From NCBI RefSeq assembly GCF_041154505.1, contig NZ_AP028672.1, forward strand, positions 5,000,501 through 5,064,500: 64,000 nt of DNA, given 5' to 3'. The stretch's first letter is position 1. Every line of letters begins with the position of its first letter. The notes beneath the pieces are model-generated. The model was not told where the DNA came from and did not search any database. It saw only the letters and a list, made by a program, of their open reading frames with translations. Both the position numbers and the translations under genes were made by a program. This document shows, one piece after another, positions 53,262 to 61,502 of the stretch. Source of the DNA: Acidovorax sp. A79 (lineage in GTDB: Bacteria > Pseudomonadota > Gammaproteobacteria > Burkholderiales > Burkholderiaceae_C).

Positions 53262-53270
53262 GGCGCCCTC

Positions 53271-53486
53271 CTATCGGCTCACCCGCCGGCCCATCACCAG
53301 GCTGGGCGGTTGATTGGCCGCGCTGCGGTGCTGCAGCTCGGGGCAGGTGTACGGCTTGCCCGTCTTCCAGCTCATGCTGATGGGCTGCGCTGTGCTGTAG
53401 TCCACGCGCTCTGCCTGCCTGATCTGAGACCAGCGCGATGGCTCCACGGGGTGCGCCAGTGCCGGTGCGTTTTTCGGCTTTGCCAT
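53271..53486 (-). CDS. small hypothetical phage protein
   Basis: A 71-residue basic protein without recognised domain (SMSWKTGKPYTCPELQHRS in the middle). It lies in the leftward operon, nine bases before the DUF4406 gene. Codon use fits a real gene. Confidence 0.6.
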   Translation of the reverse strand: MAKPKNAPALAHPVEPSRWSQIRQAERVDYSTAQPISMSWKTGKPYTCPELQHRSAANQPPSLVMGRRVSR

Positions 53487-53489
53487 GGC

Positions 53490-53711
53490 TCAGGCCTCCG
53501 CGCGTTCTTCGATACGTTCCACGCGCAGCACGTTCTTGCCGCTGGCAATGTGTGCATGCGCCTCGGCCTGCTCGGCGGTGGCGGCCTTCACGCGGATGGT
53601 CGGCAGCAGCCTGGCGTCGGCCAGGTCTTCCACGTCAGATGGCGTGATGCCCTGGGGCACCAATGTGGCCCGGTAGCTGCGCAGGGGCTGGACGTTGTGA
53701 ATGGGGTGCAT
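53490..53711 (-). CDS. small hypothetical phage protein
   Basis: A 73-residue protein ending ERIEERAEA, with a mixed alpha/beta centre (PSDVEDLADARLLPTIRVKAAT). ATG 53711 follows AGAGAGGAAA. No recognised family. It is in the leftward operon. Confidence 0.6.
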   Translation of the reverse strand: MHPIHNVQPLRSYRATLVPQGITPSDVEDLADARLLPTIRVKAATAEQAEAHAHIASGKNVLRVERIEERAEA

Positions 53712-53737
53712 GTCTTCGATTTCCTCTCTGTGGTCTG

Positions 53738-53956
53738 TCAGGCCACCAGCTGCAGCTGGGCCTGGGCGGGGTTGTTGATCGGCGCTGCGGGCTGACGGCG
53801 GCGGCGGCGCGGCCTGGCGGCATCGGCCAGGCGCTGGCGCTCCGCGTCGAACACGGCGCGCAGGTGTTCCGGCGTGGTGCCCGCCTGAGGCACGTAGCCG
53901 CCGTGCAGCGGGCGCTGGTAGCAATGCACGCGTGGCTCGGTTCGCTTGGCGTTCAT
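53738..53956 (-). CDS. small basic hypothetical protein
   Basis: A 72-residue protein with an arginine-rich stretch (RPRRRRRQP) and an N-terminal YQRPLHGGYVPQAG segment. It overlaps the previous gene by four bases at its start, typical of coupled operon genes. Function unknown. Confidence 0.6.
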   Translation of the reverse strand: MNAKRTEPRVHCYQRPLHGGYVPQAGTTPEHLRAVFDAERQRLADAARPRRRRRQPAAPINNPAQAQLQLVA

Positions 53957-54240
53957 GGGTTGCACTCCTTTCGGTCGGTGGTGGTGGTTTGGAAAAGGTC
54001 GGCGCGCGTGATGCGCACGGTGGAAAGCGCGGCCAGCAGGTCGGGCAGCAGCTCGGCCGGTGTCTCCAGCACCTCGCGTTTCATCTCGTCGCGGGCGGCC
54101 TGGCCGTCGTCCATGTCGTCGCAGCGGCGGCGCGCGGCCAGCAGCACCTGGGCCTGCAGCGGGGTGGGCTTGCGGCCCGTTTCGGCCATGCCGCTGCGCG
54201 CCTCGGTGGCGGCGGTGTGCTTTGGTGCCTGTTTTTTCAT
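53953..54240 (-). CDS. small helical hypothetical protein
   Basis: A 95-residue, mostly helical protein (LQAQVLLAARRRCDDMDDGQ in the middle). Its ATG overlaps the stop of the replication gene (TGATG). No domain recognised. It may assist replication as a small accessory protein, which is inference from position only. Confidence 0.55.
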   Translation of the reverse strand: MKKQAPKHTAATEARSGMAETGRKPTPLQAQVLLAARRRCDDMDDGQAARDEMKREVLETPAELLPDLLAALSTVRITRADLFQTTTTDRKECNP

Positions 54241-55796
54241 CAGTGCCACGCCTCGGTGGACTGCATGGCGCGTAATGCACGGAACTGGGCCACTGTTTCA
54301 GGGGTGCACCAGTCCTCTTTGAAGTGGCAGCTGGGGGGCACTGCCTCCCGGATCAGCTCGCCCGTGATGCGGGCCGTACAGTTATTGAAACCAGTCCAAG
54401 CGCGCGGCAAAGCCGCGCGGGCCGTGGCTGTGCCGTCGCCCTGCGCTTGTCCTGCTGCAGCTGTGGAATCCGCCGCATGCGCGGCATGGGTGGCAATAGC
54501 CACCTCATCCACCACAGGCGTCCAGGCAATGCGGCGGCTCACCAGCCAGCGCCCGCACATGCGCCCGCGCTGCGGCTGCAGGCCCACGATGCGGCCCACT
54601 TTCACTTCCTCGCCGTACTTGTTCACCTGGCCCGCCTCGGGCGTGCGGTGGGCTGTGCGCAGGTGCCACTGCTTGCGGGGCAATGCGTGGCCGCCCATCG
54701 CCTCCATGAAGATGCGCCAGTCCGCCCGAATCTCCCCGTGCCGGTGGCAGGCGCTGAAAGCCCGCACCGTGGCCCGGTCGCCCTCCTGCGCAAACAGATC
54801 CAGCTGGTCGGCCGACACGCGGCGCAGCTCGCGCCACACCGTCACGCTGGGCATGCCGATGGTCTGAAACTGCCGGATGCCCCAGTGCGCCGCCCAGGCG
54901 TCCACGCGCTGATGGCCAGTCGCTGACTCCTTCACGTCCCGTTCGTCGGTGTGGCCGAAGTCCATGGCGATCTGCTGGCCGTTCACCACATCCTGGTGCT
55001 CAGCCAGGGCAAGGTGGCCCACGCTCTTGGCGATGTACTTCGCCACATAGCCAGCCGCGCCGCCCTTCACCATGCGCTTGATGTTCACGCGGTTCTCAGC
55101 CGCGCCCCGCTCGTCGCCGTCCTCGCTCAGCCAGTAGTGGCGCACCTTGTCTTCCACTGCCTGTGCGCTCGCTTCATCCTCCACCCAAATCAGCGCATGC
55201 CAGTGCGGCGTGGCGTCGTGGTGCGGCTCCGCCACGCGCAGGCCGTACATGCGCACGCCCTTGCGCCCCAGCGCGGAGCGGAACTTGGCCCACTTGTCGC
55301 GCAGCCACCGCTGGCCGTCACGCGGCGTGGCGCCGCGATACTTCTTGTTGGGGATCGGACGGCCACCGCTGCCCAGCTTCACCGGGTGAAACCTGCTGGG
55401 CAGCGTCAGCGTCAGGAACAGGCCCACATGCGCGCGCGCGTCGGCGTATTCTTCCGCGCCCCTGATGCGCGTCATCAGCTCGCCACCGCGCACGATAGGG
55501 TTGGCTGTGCCCAGCCGGGCCAGCTCGCGCAGCGTGTACACCTGCCCGGCCTCATTGCGGAACAGCTTGCGGCCCAGGGTTTCGGCATTGCGCTTCACCT
55601 GCGCCTTGCGGCGCGCCAGCCCGTCGCGGCTGATGTAGCCGCCCAGCCGCAGGTGCACACGCCCCATGCCAATGTTGCCGCCCTCAACCACACGCGCCAC
55701 ATGCACGCGCAGGCGCTTGCGCCACCACGCGGCGTCCTGTGCCCGCTTGATGGCGGGCTCGCCGTGATGGGCTTGTCTTCCACGATGCCCGCGCAC
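54240..55796 (-). CDS. phage replication initiator GpA-like (HUH endonuclease), C-terminal part
   Basis: A 518-residue part of a P2 gpA-like rolling-circle initiator. The HUH motif is PHWHALIW (about 195-202), and the twin tyrosines are in GYVAKYIAK (Tyr x3 Tyr), as in P2 A protein. GLFLTLTLPSRFH gives the first conserved block. The start of the protein is in another frame (55595-56215), so a one-base change has split the gene near 55740-55796. This part holds the whole catalytic core and might still work if translated. Confidence 0.82.
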   Translation of the reverse strand: MRGHRGRQAHHGEPAIKRAQDAAWWRKRLRVHVARVVEGGNIGMGRVHLRLGGYISRDGLARRKAQVKRNAETLGRKLFRNEAGQVYTLRELARLGTANPIVRGGELMTRIRGAEEYADARAHVGLFLTLTLPSRFHPVKLGSGGRPIPNKKYRGATPRDGQRWLRDKWAKFRSALGRKGVRMYGLRVAEPHHDATPHWHALIWVEDEASAQAVEDKVRHYWLSEDGDERGAAENRVNIKRMVKGGAAGYVAKYIAKSVGHLALAEHQDVVNGQQIAMDFGHTDERDVKESATGHQRVDAWAAHWGIRQFQTIGMPSVTVWRELRRVSADQLDLFAQEGDRATVRAFSACHRHGEIRADWRIFMEAMGGHALPRKQWHLRTAHRTPEAGQVNKYGEEVKVGRIVGLQPQRGRMCGRWLVSRRIAWTPVVDEVAIATHAAHAADSTAAAGQAQGDGTATARAALPRAWTGFNNCTARITGELIREAVPPSCHFKEDWCTPETVAQFRALRAMQSTEAWH

Positions 55797-56215
55797 CGCA
55801 CCAGCAGCCTAATGCTGTCCACGCGCTCTACCAGGCTGGCGCCCTGGCCAATGGCCAGCGCATCCAGCTCGTCGGCCTCGCCTGCCAGCTTGTTGGCCAT
55901 CTCGCAGATTTCGTGGTCGTCAAGGTTCCACATGGCCGCGGCGCCAAAGCGGTCTTCGTACTGGGCGATCGCCTGCAGCATGTCCCACGCCTGCGCCCAC
56001 TCGGGCGGCTCCTGCAGCCATTCCCGATCCGTCTTGTTCACAGCCAGCATGGGCGGCGCCGTGGGCGCCAGTCGCTCGCGCACTGCAGCCTGCCAGCTGG
56101 CAGGCGCACACCGGATCACGCGTTCCAGGTGCCCACGCGCCATGTGCAGCGTGGGCTTGTTCGCGTTCCATTCCTTCAGGCTGCCGTTGGGCAGCTTGCG
56201 CGGTATCGTTGGCAT
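55595..56215 (-). pseudogene. replication initiator, N-terminal part in a shifted frame
   Basis: MPTIPRKLPNGSLKEWNANK begins the GpA N-terminal region at 56215, with sensible residues to about AGIVEDKP near 55770. After this the frame degrades, while the other frame picks up GEPAIKRAQDAAWWRKRL, the natural continuation. A one-base deletion or a programmed shift explains this; I see no classical slippery site. Confidence 0.75.
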
Positions 56216-56219
56216 GGCT

Positions 56220-56588
56220 TTACACCCGGGCTGCAAGGGCAGTCAGGCCACCCAGGTGCTTCTTGGCATCGCGCACCACGCTGCGCAGCTCCTCGCGCTC
56301 AGGCGGCGGCAGCTCTTGCCAGTTGCGGTCGGCCAGCGTGTAGAGGTGTTCCACGTCCGCACCAATGCCGGCAATCATCAGCAGCGACACGCGCCACATC
56401 ACCGGCAGCCTGCGCCACTCCCGCGATGCCGCGTCGCAAAAGCGCCCGTTGCTCGCGCTCTGCGTCATCTCGTCGCGCAGCTTCATCAGCTGCGCCAGCA
56501 CGTCCGCCGGCGGCGGCACAGGCTTGGCCGCAGGTGGCGCTGATGGCTGCAGCAGGTCCATGTCAGGCGCAACCAGTCTCAGATGCAT
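56220..56588 (-). CDS. hypothetical phage protein
   Basis: A 122-residue helical protein ending HLGGLTALAARV, with a central WRVSLLMIAGIGADVEHLYTL segment. It begins at 56588 after AGAAGGGG, or at the second ATG (56561). No family recognised. It stands between the replication gene and a 58-residue gene that overlaps its start. Confidence 0.65.
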   Translation of the reverse strand: MHLRLVAPDMDLLQPSAPPAAKPVPPPADVLAQLMKLRDEMTQSASNGRFCDAASREWRRLPVMWRVSLLMIAGIGADVEHLYTLADRNWQELPPPEREELRSVVRDAKKHLGGLTALAARV

Positions 56589-56755
56589 GTGCGCCCCTTC
56601 TTCACGGGGGCGATGCCAAATCCGCAGCGGCCCCCGGCCAGGCGCTCTGCCAGGTCAAACGCCTGCCGCGTGGCCGCCTGCCGGTCAGCGGCCAGCAGGT
56701 GCTGGGTCATGCGCTTGCCGTTGGCCGCGCGGTAGGTCATGGCGTAAAGGCTCAT
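56579..56755 (-). CDS. small hypothetical protein of 58 residues
   Basis: An open frame from ATG 56755 encodes MSLYAMTYRAANGKRMTQHL and a cysteine-containing tail (GGRCGFGIAP). It overlaps the next gene by ten bases, as operon genes do here. Codon use (third-position G/C) supports it. Function unknown. Confidence 0.5.
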   Translation of the reverse strand: MSLYAMTYRAANGKRMTQHLLAADRQAATRQAFDLAERLAGGRCGFGIAPVKKGRTCI

Positions 56756-56848
56756 TGCGTCCTCTCAGGTTTTTTGGGCAACAGAAGTCCCCGCCTGGCG
56801 TTGCCGCCTTGCAAAAAATCGGGGTAGGGGGGTGGGTGCCGCTGCTAT

Positions 56849-57280
56849 TCAGCGGCTGGGGCGCTGTCTAGGACGTGTCGCGCCGCCTGCGAAAAGGTCG
56901 CCCGTCACGGGCAGGGTGAACCGGGCTTCATGCGCCGCCTCGCCAGCGTTGTCCAGCACCACGCGCACCATGTCGCGGCGCACGTGCGACGAAAGGGGAA
57001 TCGACACCGCCGGGTTGGGCGTGGCCCCAGGGTTCAGCAGCCGCACGATCTCGGCCGAAACCACAAACGTGCAGCCGCACTCCACATTCGTGCACTGGTA
57101 GATGGTTTCAAACAGCGTCTTGGTCACATGCTGGCTGGTGCGTATTTCGGCCTGGGCCTCGCACATGGGGCACGGCCTGCGCGTGCCCTCAAAGCGCAGC
57201 TTGCGCCCCTGGTGGCTGGTGCGCTGTCGCGCCGGCCTGGCCGCCTGCAGCGCTTCGTGCTCTGCGTTGGTGTGCAACAT
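56849..57280 (-). CDS. Ogr/Delta-like zinc-finger transcription activator
   Basis: A 143-residue protein with a CPMC ... CTNVECGCTF zinc site (about 38-73), the Ogr/Delta fold of P2-type phages. Ogr proteins switch on late phage genes together with host RNA polymerase. ATG 57280 follows AGGGGGA. It is upstream of the replication gene in the leftward operon. Late genes for it to control are not in view. Confidence 0.78.
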   Translation of the reverse strand: MLHTNAEHEALQAARPARQRTSHQGRKLRFEGTRRPCPMCEAQAEIRTSQHVTKTLFETIYQCTNVECGCTFVVSAEIVRLLNPGATPNPAVSIPLSSHVRRDMVRVVLDNAGEAAHEARFTLPVTGDLFAGGATRPRQRPSR

Positions 57281-57344
57281 GCTTTTCCCCCTGGTCATCG
57301 TGCTGGCGCTTTTCAGCGGCTCTTGAGCGGCTATTTGCTGCCCC

Positions 57345-57812
57345 TCACTGCGTCGCCGTGCCAGCGCCGCGTTCGGCCAGATAGCCTTCCAGCCCGCGCA
57401 GGTAGATGCGGCGCATGAAGCTGGCCGCGCTGCGGTCCTCGCTGGCGGCCAGCTCGCGCGCCTGCGACAGCTCCTCGGGCCACAGGCGCATGCCCGTCTG
57501 CTCCATCTTCTTCCTTGGCTCGGCGCCACAGGCTCGGCCAGGCGGCCCGCCGCGCGGTTGGCTGCCACCAGGGCCTTGAAGCTGTGCGGGGTGTTCTTTG
57601 CGGTCTGCATCATGTTCTTCTTGGGTGTTGTCAATCGCCAGCTTCGGGCCCGGCTTGATGCCCGTCATTTCGTAGACGCTGCGGTCTATCTGGGTGCTGA
57701 TTAGCAGCTCAAGCACCGCGGTGGTGGTGGGCAGCCTGTACGCCTGCCGCAGCAGCTCCAGGTGGTGCTCCATTTCGGCGGAGACTTCCACCAGCATTTC
57801 TGTGGTCTGCAT
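57345..57812 (-). CDS. RHH-like protein, probably frameshifted
   Basis: A 155-residue frame with an N-terminal MLVEVSAEMEHHLELLRQAYR part and a C-terminal MEQTGMRLWPEELSQARELA ribbon-helix-helix-like part. Between them (about 57525-57634) codon third positions are poor, and a competing frame from ATG 57634 looks better, so two genes may be fused by an indel. AAGGAAG lies just before the ATG of the C-terminal part. Confidence 0.5.
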   Translation of the reverse strand: MQTTEMLVEVSAEMEHHLELLRQAYRLPTTTAVLELLISTQIDRSVYEMTGIKPGPKLAIDNTQEEHDADRKEHPAQLQGPGGSQPRGGPPGRACGAEPRKKMEQTGMRLWPEELSQARELAASEDRSAASFMRRIYLRGLEGYLAERGAGTATQ

Positions 57813-57829
57813 GAACGCATTCCATGGCG

Positions 57830-58051
57830 TCAGCAACGCGCTGCGTTGCCCACGGTGGCCGCCTGCGCCATGCTGCCCAGGCCCAGCTTCTGCAGTTCCT
57901 TCTCTGCGGCCAGCAGCGCCATGTTCTGGATCAGCGTGGCCTTCTGCACGCCCAGGCGGTCCGCCAGCACGGCCAGCAAGACATCGTCGGCCTTCTTGAA
58001 GCGCACGGTGTGCCGGTAGACGCGGCGCTGTTCCTTGTTGTCGTATGCCAT
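57830..58051 (-). CDS. small RHH-type protein
   Basis: A 73-residue protein with VRFKKADDVLLAVLADRLGVQKATLIQNMALL, shown as residues about 16-47, resembling a ribbon-helix-helix regulator. It heads the leftward operon (ATG 58051) and is divergent from the gene at 58113. It may regulate the operon. Confidence 0.65.
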   Translation of the reverse strand: MAYDNKEQRRVYRHTVRFKKADDVLLAVLADRLGVQKATLIQNMALLAAEKELQKLGLGSMAQAATVGNAARC

Positions 58052-58112
58052 GTATAACTTTCTGCTTCTTAGCGAGTTACGATGCTGCGCACTGATTCAC
58101 CAGAGGGAACAT

Positions 58113-58379
58113 ATGCGCCACACCACAGAAGAACTTCTCTTGGCTGCCACCGTGCGTGAGCAAGCCCTCAAATTGCGCGAAGCGTCTTTCACAGCAGCGC
58201 GCGATAAGAAGTTCACAGACCCAAACCAGCTGTTGATCGACTTGCAAGAGACACAGGAATACCGGGAATGGGAAATCGACTGGGTGCGTACGAACCCTTT
58301 GGATAGGTACGTGCACAAGGTGCTGGCTCGCCTGGACAAAATTGCCGACATGGTCAAGCGTCACCAAGTTGGGCGATAA
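58113..58379 (+). CDS. hypothetical helical protein
   Basis: An 88-residue, charged helical protein (HTTEELLLAATVREQALKL and IADMVKRHQVGR at the ends). ATG 58113 follows AGAGGGA. No family recognised. It points away from the leftward operon. Confidence 0.6.
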   Translation: MRHTTEELLLAATVREQALKLREASFTAARDKKFTDPNQLLIDLQETQEYREWEIDWVRTNPLDRYVHKVLARLDKIADMVKRHQVGR

Positions 58380-58583
58380 GGGCTCGGCGTGTGCGCTCTT
58401 GGCGCTCCTGCTCAGTGCACACAGCCCTCGCCACAGCCTGTGTGCAGCTCGCGCAGGGCGTTGCATCTCCATTTGCGAGCTGGTCATCCGGGTAGCCTGG
58501 TATCGGTTGAGGCTGTCCTGTGCACGCGCCGCCTTTTGAGCAAGGCAACGGAAGGCGGCGTTACACCGCCCCAGCGATAGGGA

Positions 58584-59032
58584 TCAGCCATGCGAAGCCC
58601 CTCCAGAAGCCTTCGGCCCCTTTCCAATCACCGCGTGCCTTGCTTGCAGGCCGCAGCGTGTACATGGCCGAAGCGCCTCTGGGATGAGCGCAAGGGCGGG
58701 CGCGTAGTCCACAGTGTTCACAAAGGCCCCCACGTCCGCACCCGCAGCGTGCAAGGCACCGTATTGCAGGATGCCCACTCCCGTCACATCAATGCGCACC
58801 TGCGCCGTGGGCTCAATGGCTCGCAAGCATGCAATCAGCACCTGTGCGTCGTGCACCCAGCGCTCTACCGGCAAGGCGCTGTCGTCTTGCGCGGGCGTGA
58901 TGTGAACGGACACCTTGCCAAATGCGCCTGGCGCAGGGCTATCGCCCACCAGTGCCGCCAGCGCATCCGTGAGCCGCGCCTTGCAGCATCGAACCCGCTC
59001 CAGTTGCGCACGGGTTTGTCTTGATCTGCCAT
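58584..59032 (-). pseudogene. frameshifted hypothetical gene X1
   Basis: ATG 59032 (AGGAG eight bases upstream) begins MADQDKPVRNWSGFDA, then the frame breaks at about 58985. The next frame continues KARLTDALAALVGDSPAPG to the stop at 58584, with a sensible alpha/beta body and two cysteine pairs (CTRCG). The parallel copy at 59513 has GCCTGC where this one has GCTGC, so one C was lost. Function unknown. Confidence 0.6.
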
Positions 59033-59089
59033 TGCCAAAACTCCTGTCCGCCATGCGCGGCGATGAGTACCATCGCGCTAGACGGCGTA
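58954..59089. repeat. direct repeat, copy 1 (about 136 bases)
   Basis: The 5' end of gene X1 plus its upstream region is repeated at 59513-59649 with a few differences. The shared part includes GTACCATCGCG and GACGGCGTA upstream of the start codon. Confidence 0.8.
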
Positions 59090-59107
59090 TTGATGAAAGA
59101 ACTTGCC

Positions 59108-59641
59108 ATGGGACAAGCCAAAAAGCGGGGAAACCAGTCAGACCGGATCGCGCAAGCTCAGGCGCGTGAGCGGGCTAACCTTCCACCCAGCGTGAAATGC
59201 AACACCTGCAAGGCCGAGCTGACGGAAATCCACGCGATGGACACCCGAGGCATGGCTGGCATCGAAGTGGCAGGCGCTGCCCACTGCGGCGCCTGCAACA
59301 TGGAAACCTGGGTTCTCAAGGGATCGCCGGAGGCCGTTGAACGCGCCTTCGCTGCCCTGGGGGGGTCTACACCACGAACGGCGGCCCAGGCTGATTCAAG
59401 GGACTGCCCGGTTTTGCTTGGAAGGGTCAGCATTACCCAGGGTTTCGGCTCGCCGGTAGGCCGGCTGGCGGGGGCGGGTGCACAGGCTCTCGCGTCGCCG
59501 GCGCTCTGGATCGCCGCCAGCGCATCCGTGAGCCGAGCCTTGCAGGCATCGAACCCGCTCCAGTTGCGCACTGTTTGTCTTGATCTGCCATTGCCAAAAC
59601 CTCCTACCCGCCATGCGTGGCGGTGTGTACCATCGCGTTAG
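59108..59641 (+). CDS. zinc-ribbon-like hypothetical protein, 3' end altered
   Basis: An open frame of 177 codons. The first 90 residues look genuine: MGQAKKRGNQSDRIAQAQAR, CNTCKAE and CGACN zinc-like pairs. Beyond about 59370 it runs antisense through the second copy of gene X and is probably fusion sequence. In-frame ATGs also lie at 59066 and 59093. The upstream part is divergent from gene X1. Confidence 0.55.
   Translation: MGQAKKRGNQSDRIAQAQARERANLPPSVKCNTCKAELTEIHAMDTRGMAGIEVAGAAHCGACNMETWVLKGSPEAVERAFAALGGSTPRTAAQADSRDCPVLLGRVSITQGFGSPVGRLAGAGAQALASPALWIAASASVSRALQASNPLQLRTVCLDLPLPKPPTRHAWRCVPSR
59158..59591 (-). pseudogene. frameshifted, partial hypothetical gene X2
   Basis: ATG 59591 with AGGAGG upstream gives MADQDK, then a base is missing (AAACAGTG here, AAACCCGTG in copy 1). 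The other frame continues RNWSGFDACKARLTDALAA as in X1 and then diverges (IQSAGDARACAPAP). Only the N-terminal part is shared, so this is a duplicated fragment or a decayed relative. Confidence 0.55.
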
Positions 59642-59649
59642 ACGGCGTA
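59513..59649. repeat. direct repeat, copy 2 (about 137 bases)
   Basis: This is the second copy of the X gene 5' region, in the same orientation as copy 1 and ending just before the CI operator. The two copies lie about 560 bases apart, enough for recombination to delete the gene between them. Confidence 0.8.
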
Positions 59650-59660
59650 ACCTGTTAGTG

Positions 59661-59688
59661 CGCCAAATCATAACGCCAAATTTGGCGT
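59661..59688 (+). promoter_or_regulatory. repressor operator cluster
   Basis: A half-site CGCCAAAT (59661-59668) is followed by ACGCCAAATTTGGCGT (59673-59688), a perfect 16-base palindrome 11 bases before the repressor start codon. The core recurs inside the gene at 59862-59875. A CI-type repressor binding its own operator is the simplest reading. Confidence 0.75.
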
Positions 59689-59698
59689 AATTCAATAC

Positions 59699-60380
59699 AT
59701 GAACGAAAAAAATGGCGGCGTCTCGACGCGCCTTGTGGAAGAACGGGAGAGGCTCAAACTGTCTCAGGCTACGCTTGCCGAGATGGGGGAACCAAGCTGC
59801 GCACATTGCAGAACTGGGAAAGCGCCAAAAACTTTCCCAGCAGTGAATTTTTGGCTGACGCCGCCAAATTTGGCGTAGATGTGCAATACGTTCTAACTGG
59901 TCGGCGCACCTCTGGGAACCTTTCAGGCCCAGCTCCCGCACCAGCAGGTGACCCGACACCATCCGCATCCCTCTGTTCAGCGCCACCGGCAGCATGGGCA
60001 AGGGCAACGACCTCGTCACCGAAGACGTGCTGATGGGGGAAATAGCTGTTTCGCGCCACTGGTTGGCGCTTAACGTGCCGCGGTCCCGGCCCGAGGCACT
60101 GCAACTGGTGCACGCCTACGGCGACAGCATGCTGGGCACCCTGAATTCAGGCGACTTCGCCATCGTGGATACCGACTGCCAAGTGGCCGACATTGACGGC
60201 GTGTATGTGCTGCAGGCCAACGGCCAGCTGTTCATCAAGCGCGTGACACGCCGCATGGACGGCGCTCATGTCATAACCAGCGATAACCCGAGTGTGCGCA
60301 CGGTGGACGTGCTGGATGGCACGCAGCCTGTTCGCATCTGCGGGCGGGTGGTTTACGGGTGGAACGGGCGCCGTTTTTAG
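59699..60380 (+). pseudogene. LexA/CI-type phage repressor, split by two frameshifts
   Basis: ATG 59699 starts a helix-turn-helix protein (RLVEERERLKLSQATLAEMG), shifts frame in a five-G run at 59788-59792 and continues GTKLRTLQNWESAKNFPSS, then shifts again near 59950 into a third frame with IRIPLFSATGSMGKGND. The C-terminal S24 peptidase-like domain is intact from 59994: GDSMLGTLNSGDFAIVD with the serine and GQLFIKRV with the lysine. As written no full repressor is made. Sequencing errors in homopolymers would give the same picture. Confidence 0.8.
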
Positions 60381-60508
60381 TCACTAAACTGCGGCCGCCG
60401 CGTTGGTCGCGGATAGCTTTTTTGAGGACTGAATTGATCGCTCTCAGTATTCATGATATTTTTCTGGACGTTGAGCTATCGAATTAATAATGATGTGGGA
60501 GGGAGTAT

Positions 60509-61462
60509 ATGCGAAACGGAAGAATTAGGAAAAATCTCGAAAAATACATTGAAAAATCTAGATTTTCAAATGTTGCCAAATCTGTGAGGCGGTTGTTTTT
60601 TAATCACCTTGACAAATCCATGAAAGAGAGAGGGCATTTTCATGTGGATCAAATGTACGGCAGTGGAAGCGGCGTGCTGATTCGCTTTGAGGGCATTTTT
60701 TTTCTTCTCACTGCACGACATGTAATATTGAATAATATTCCTGGAGAATTTCAGAATGAGTCTCCATTTTGGATAAGCGCAAAATTTCAAGGTCAATGGG
60801 ATTCCCTCCATAGTTTTCTTTTTCCAAAATTTATTTGGAACATCGGAGAGCTGATTAAAGATACACTAGATCCAACAGATGCATCGGATGTGTGCCTTGT
60901 TGAGCTCTTTCATCCACAACAATATCATCAGCCAGATCATTTTATTGAGATTCGCGACCGTCACAGTGTGCTTACACGAGAAGAGCATTTTGAGGGGCAG
61001 TTTTTGCTTGTTTCCGGGTACCCATTTGAGCAGAATGAATTTCATTTCGATCCGATTGGTGAATACACTCATTCCACGTCGTTAAATCGCCATACAATTC
61101 CTGGAATATTTTCTCCCGAAAAGCCCTTTGGTTTCATTTCCTTTGATGCTGTTGATGCGGATATACAGCATGAGAATGTTACCGGAATGAGTGGCGGTGT
61201 TGTATGCAATGTGCAACCCAAGGCTAATCAGGTGAAACTTGCCGGCATACCTGTTTCTGCAGGGGATAATAAGTGTCGTTTCATTCCAGCCTATGTATTT
61301 ATAGATGCGATATTGAATTACAAAAATTCGAGCTGCAGGGTGGTGGATCCAATTTCAGCGGCTGAAGTTAATCTGGATGATATTTTAAAACTGCATCTTG
61401 ATTACCTGCATAACTTTGGTCCTGAAAATCTCCGAGGATCTCCGGAGGGATCGAGCAGTTGA
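60509..61462 (+). CDS. trypsin-like protease-fold protein, AT-rich cargo
   Basis: A 317-residue protein that looks like a trypsin-fold serine protease: GSGVLIRFEGIFFLLTARHV supplies the histidine (about 70), DASDVCLVEL the aspartate (about 128) and TGMSGGVV the serine (about 230). A basic helical N-terminus (about 1-35) precedes it. The ribosome site GGGAGGGAG is strong. Base composition is far more AT-rich than everything around it, so it is a recent acquisition. It lies next to Vsr, a DUF3883 protein and a DNA methyltransferase, hence a possible defence effector. Confidence 0.78.
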   Translation: MRNGRIRKNLEKYIEKSRFSNVAKSVRRLFFNHLDKSMKERGHFHVDQMYGSGSGVLIRFEGIFFLLTARHVILNNIPGEFQNESPFWISAKFQGQWDSLHSFLFPKFIWNIGELIKDTLDPTDASDVCLVELFHPQQYHQPDHFIEIRDRHSVLTREEHFEGQFLLVSGYPFEQNEFHFDPIGEYTHSTSLNRHTIPGIFSPEKPFGFISFDAVDADIQHENVTGMSGGVVCNVQPKANQVKLAGIPVSAGDNKCRFIPAYVFIDAILNYKNSSCRVVDPISAAEVNLDDILKLHLDYLHNFGPENLRGSPEGSSS

Positions 61463-61502
61463 ATCACTCGCCAAATGCGCAGCAACTTGAAGACTGCGGT
61501 GC

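Noticed and set aside
58354..58548. A 64-residue minus-strand frame with a CASC motif
   Set aside because: It starts at TTG without a ribosome site and overlaps the end of a better gene; cysteine pairs alone are weak evidence.
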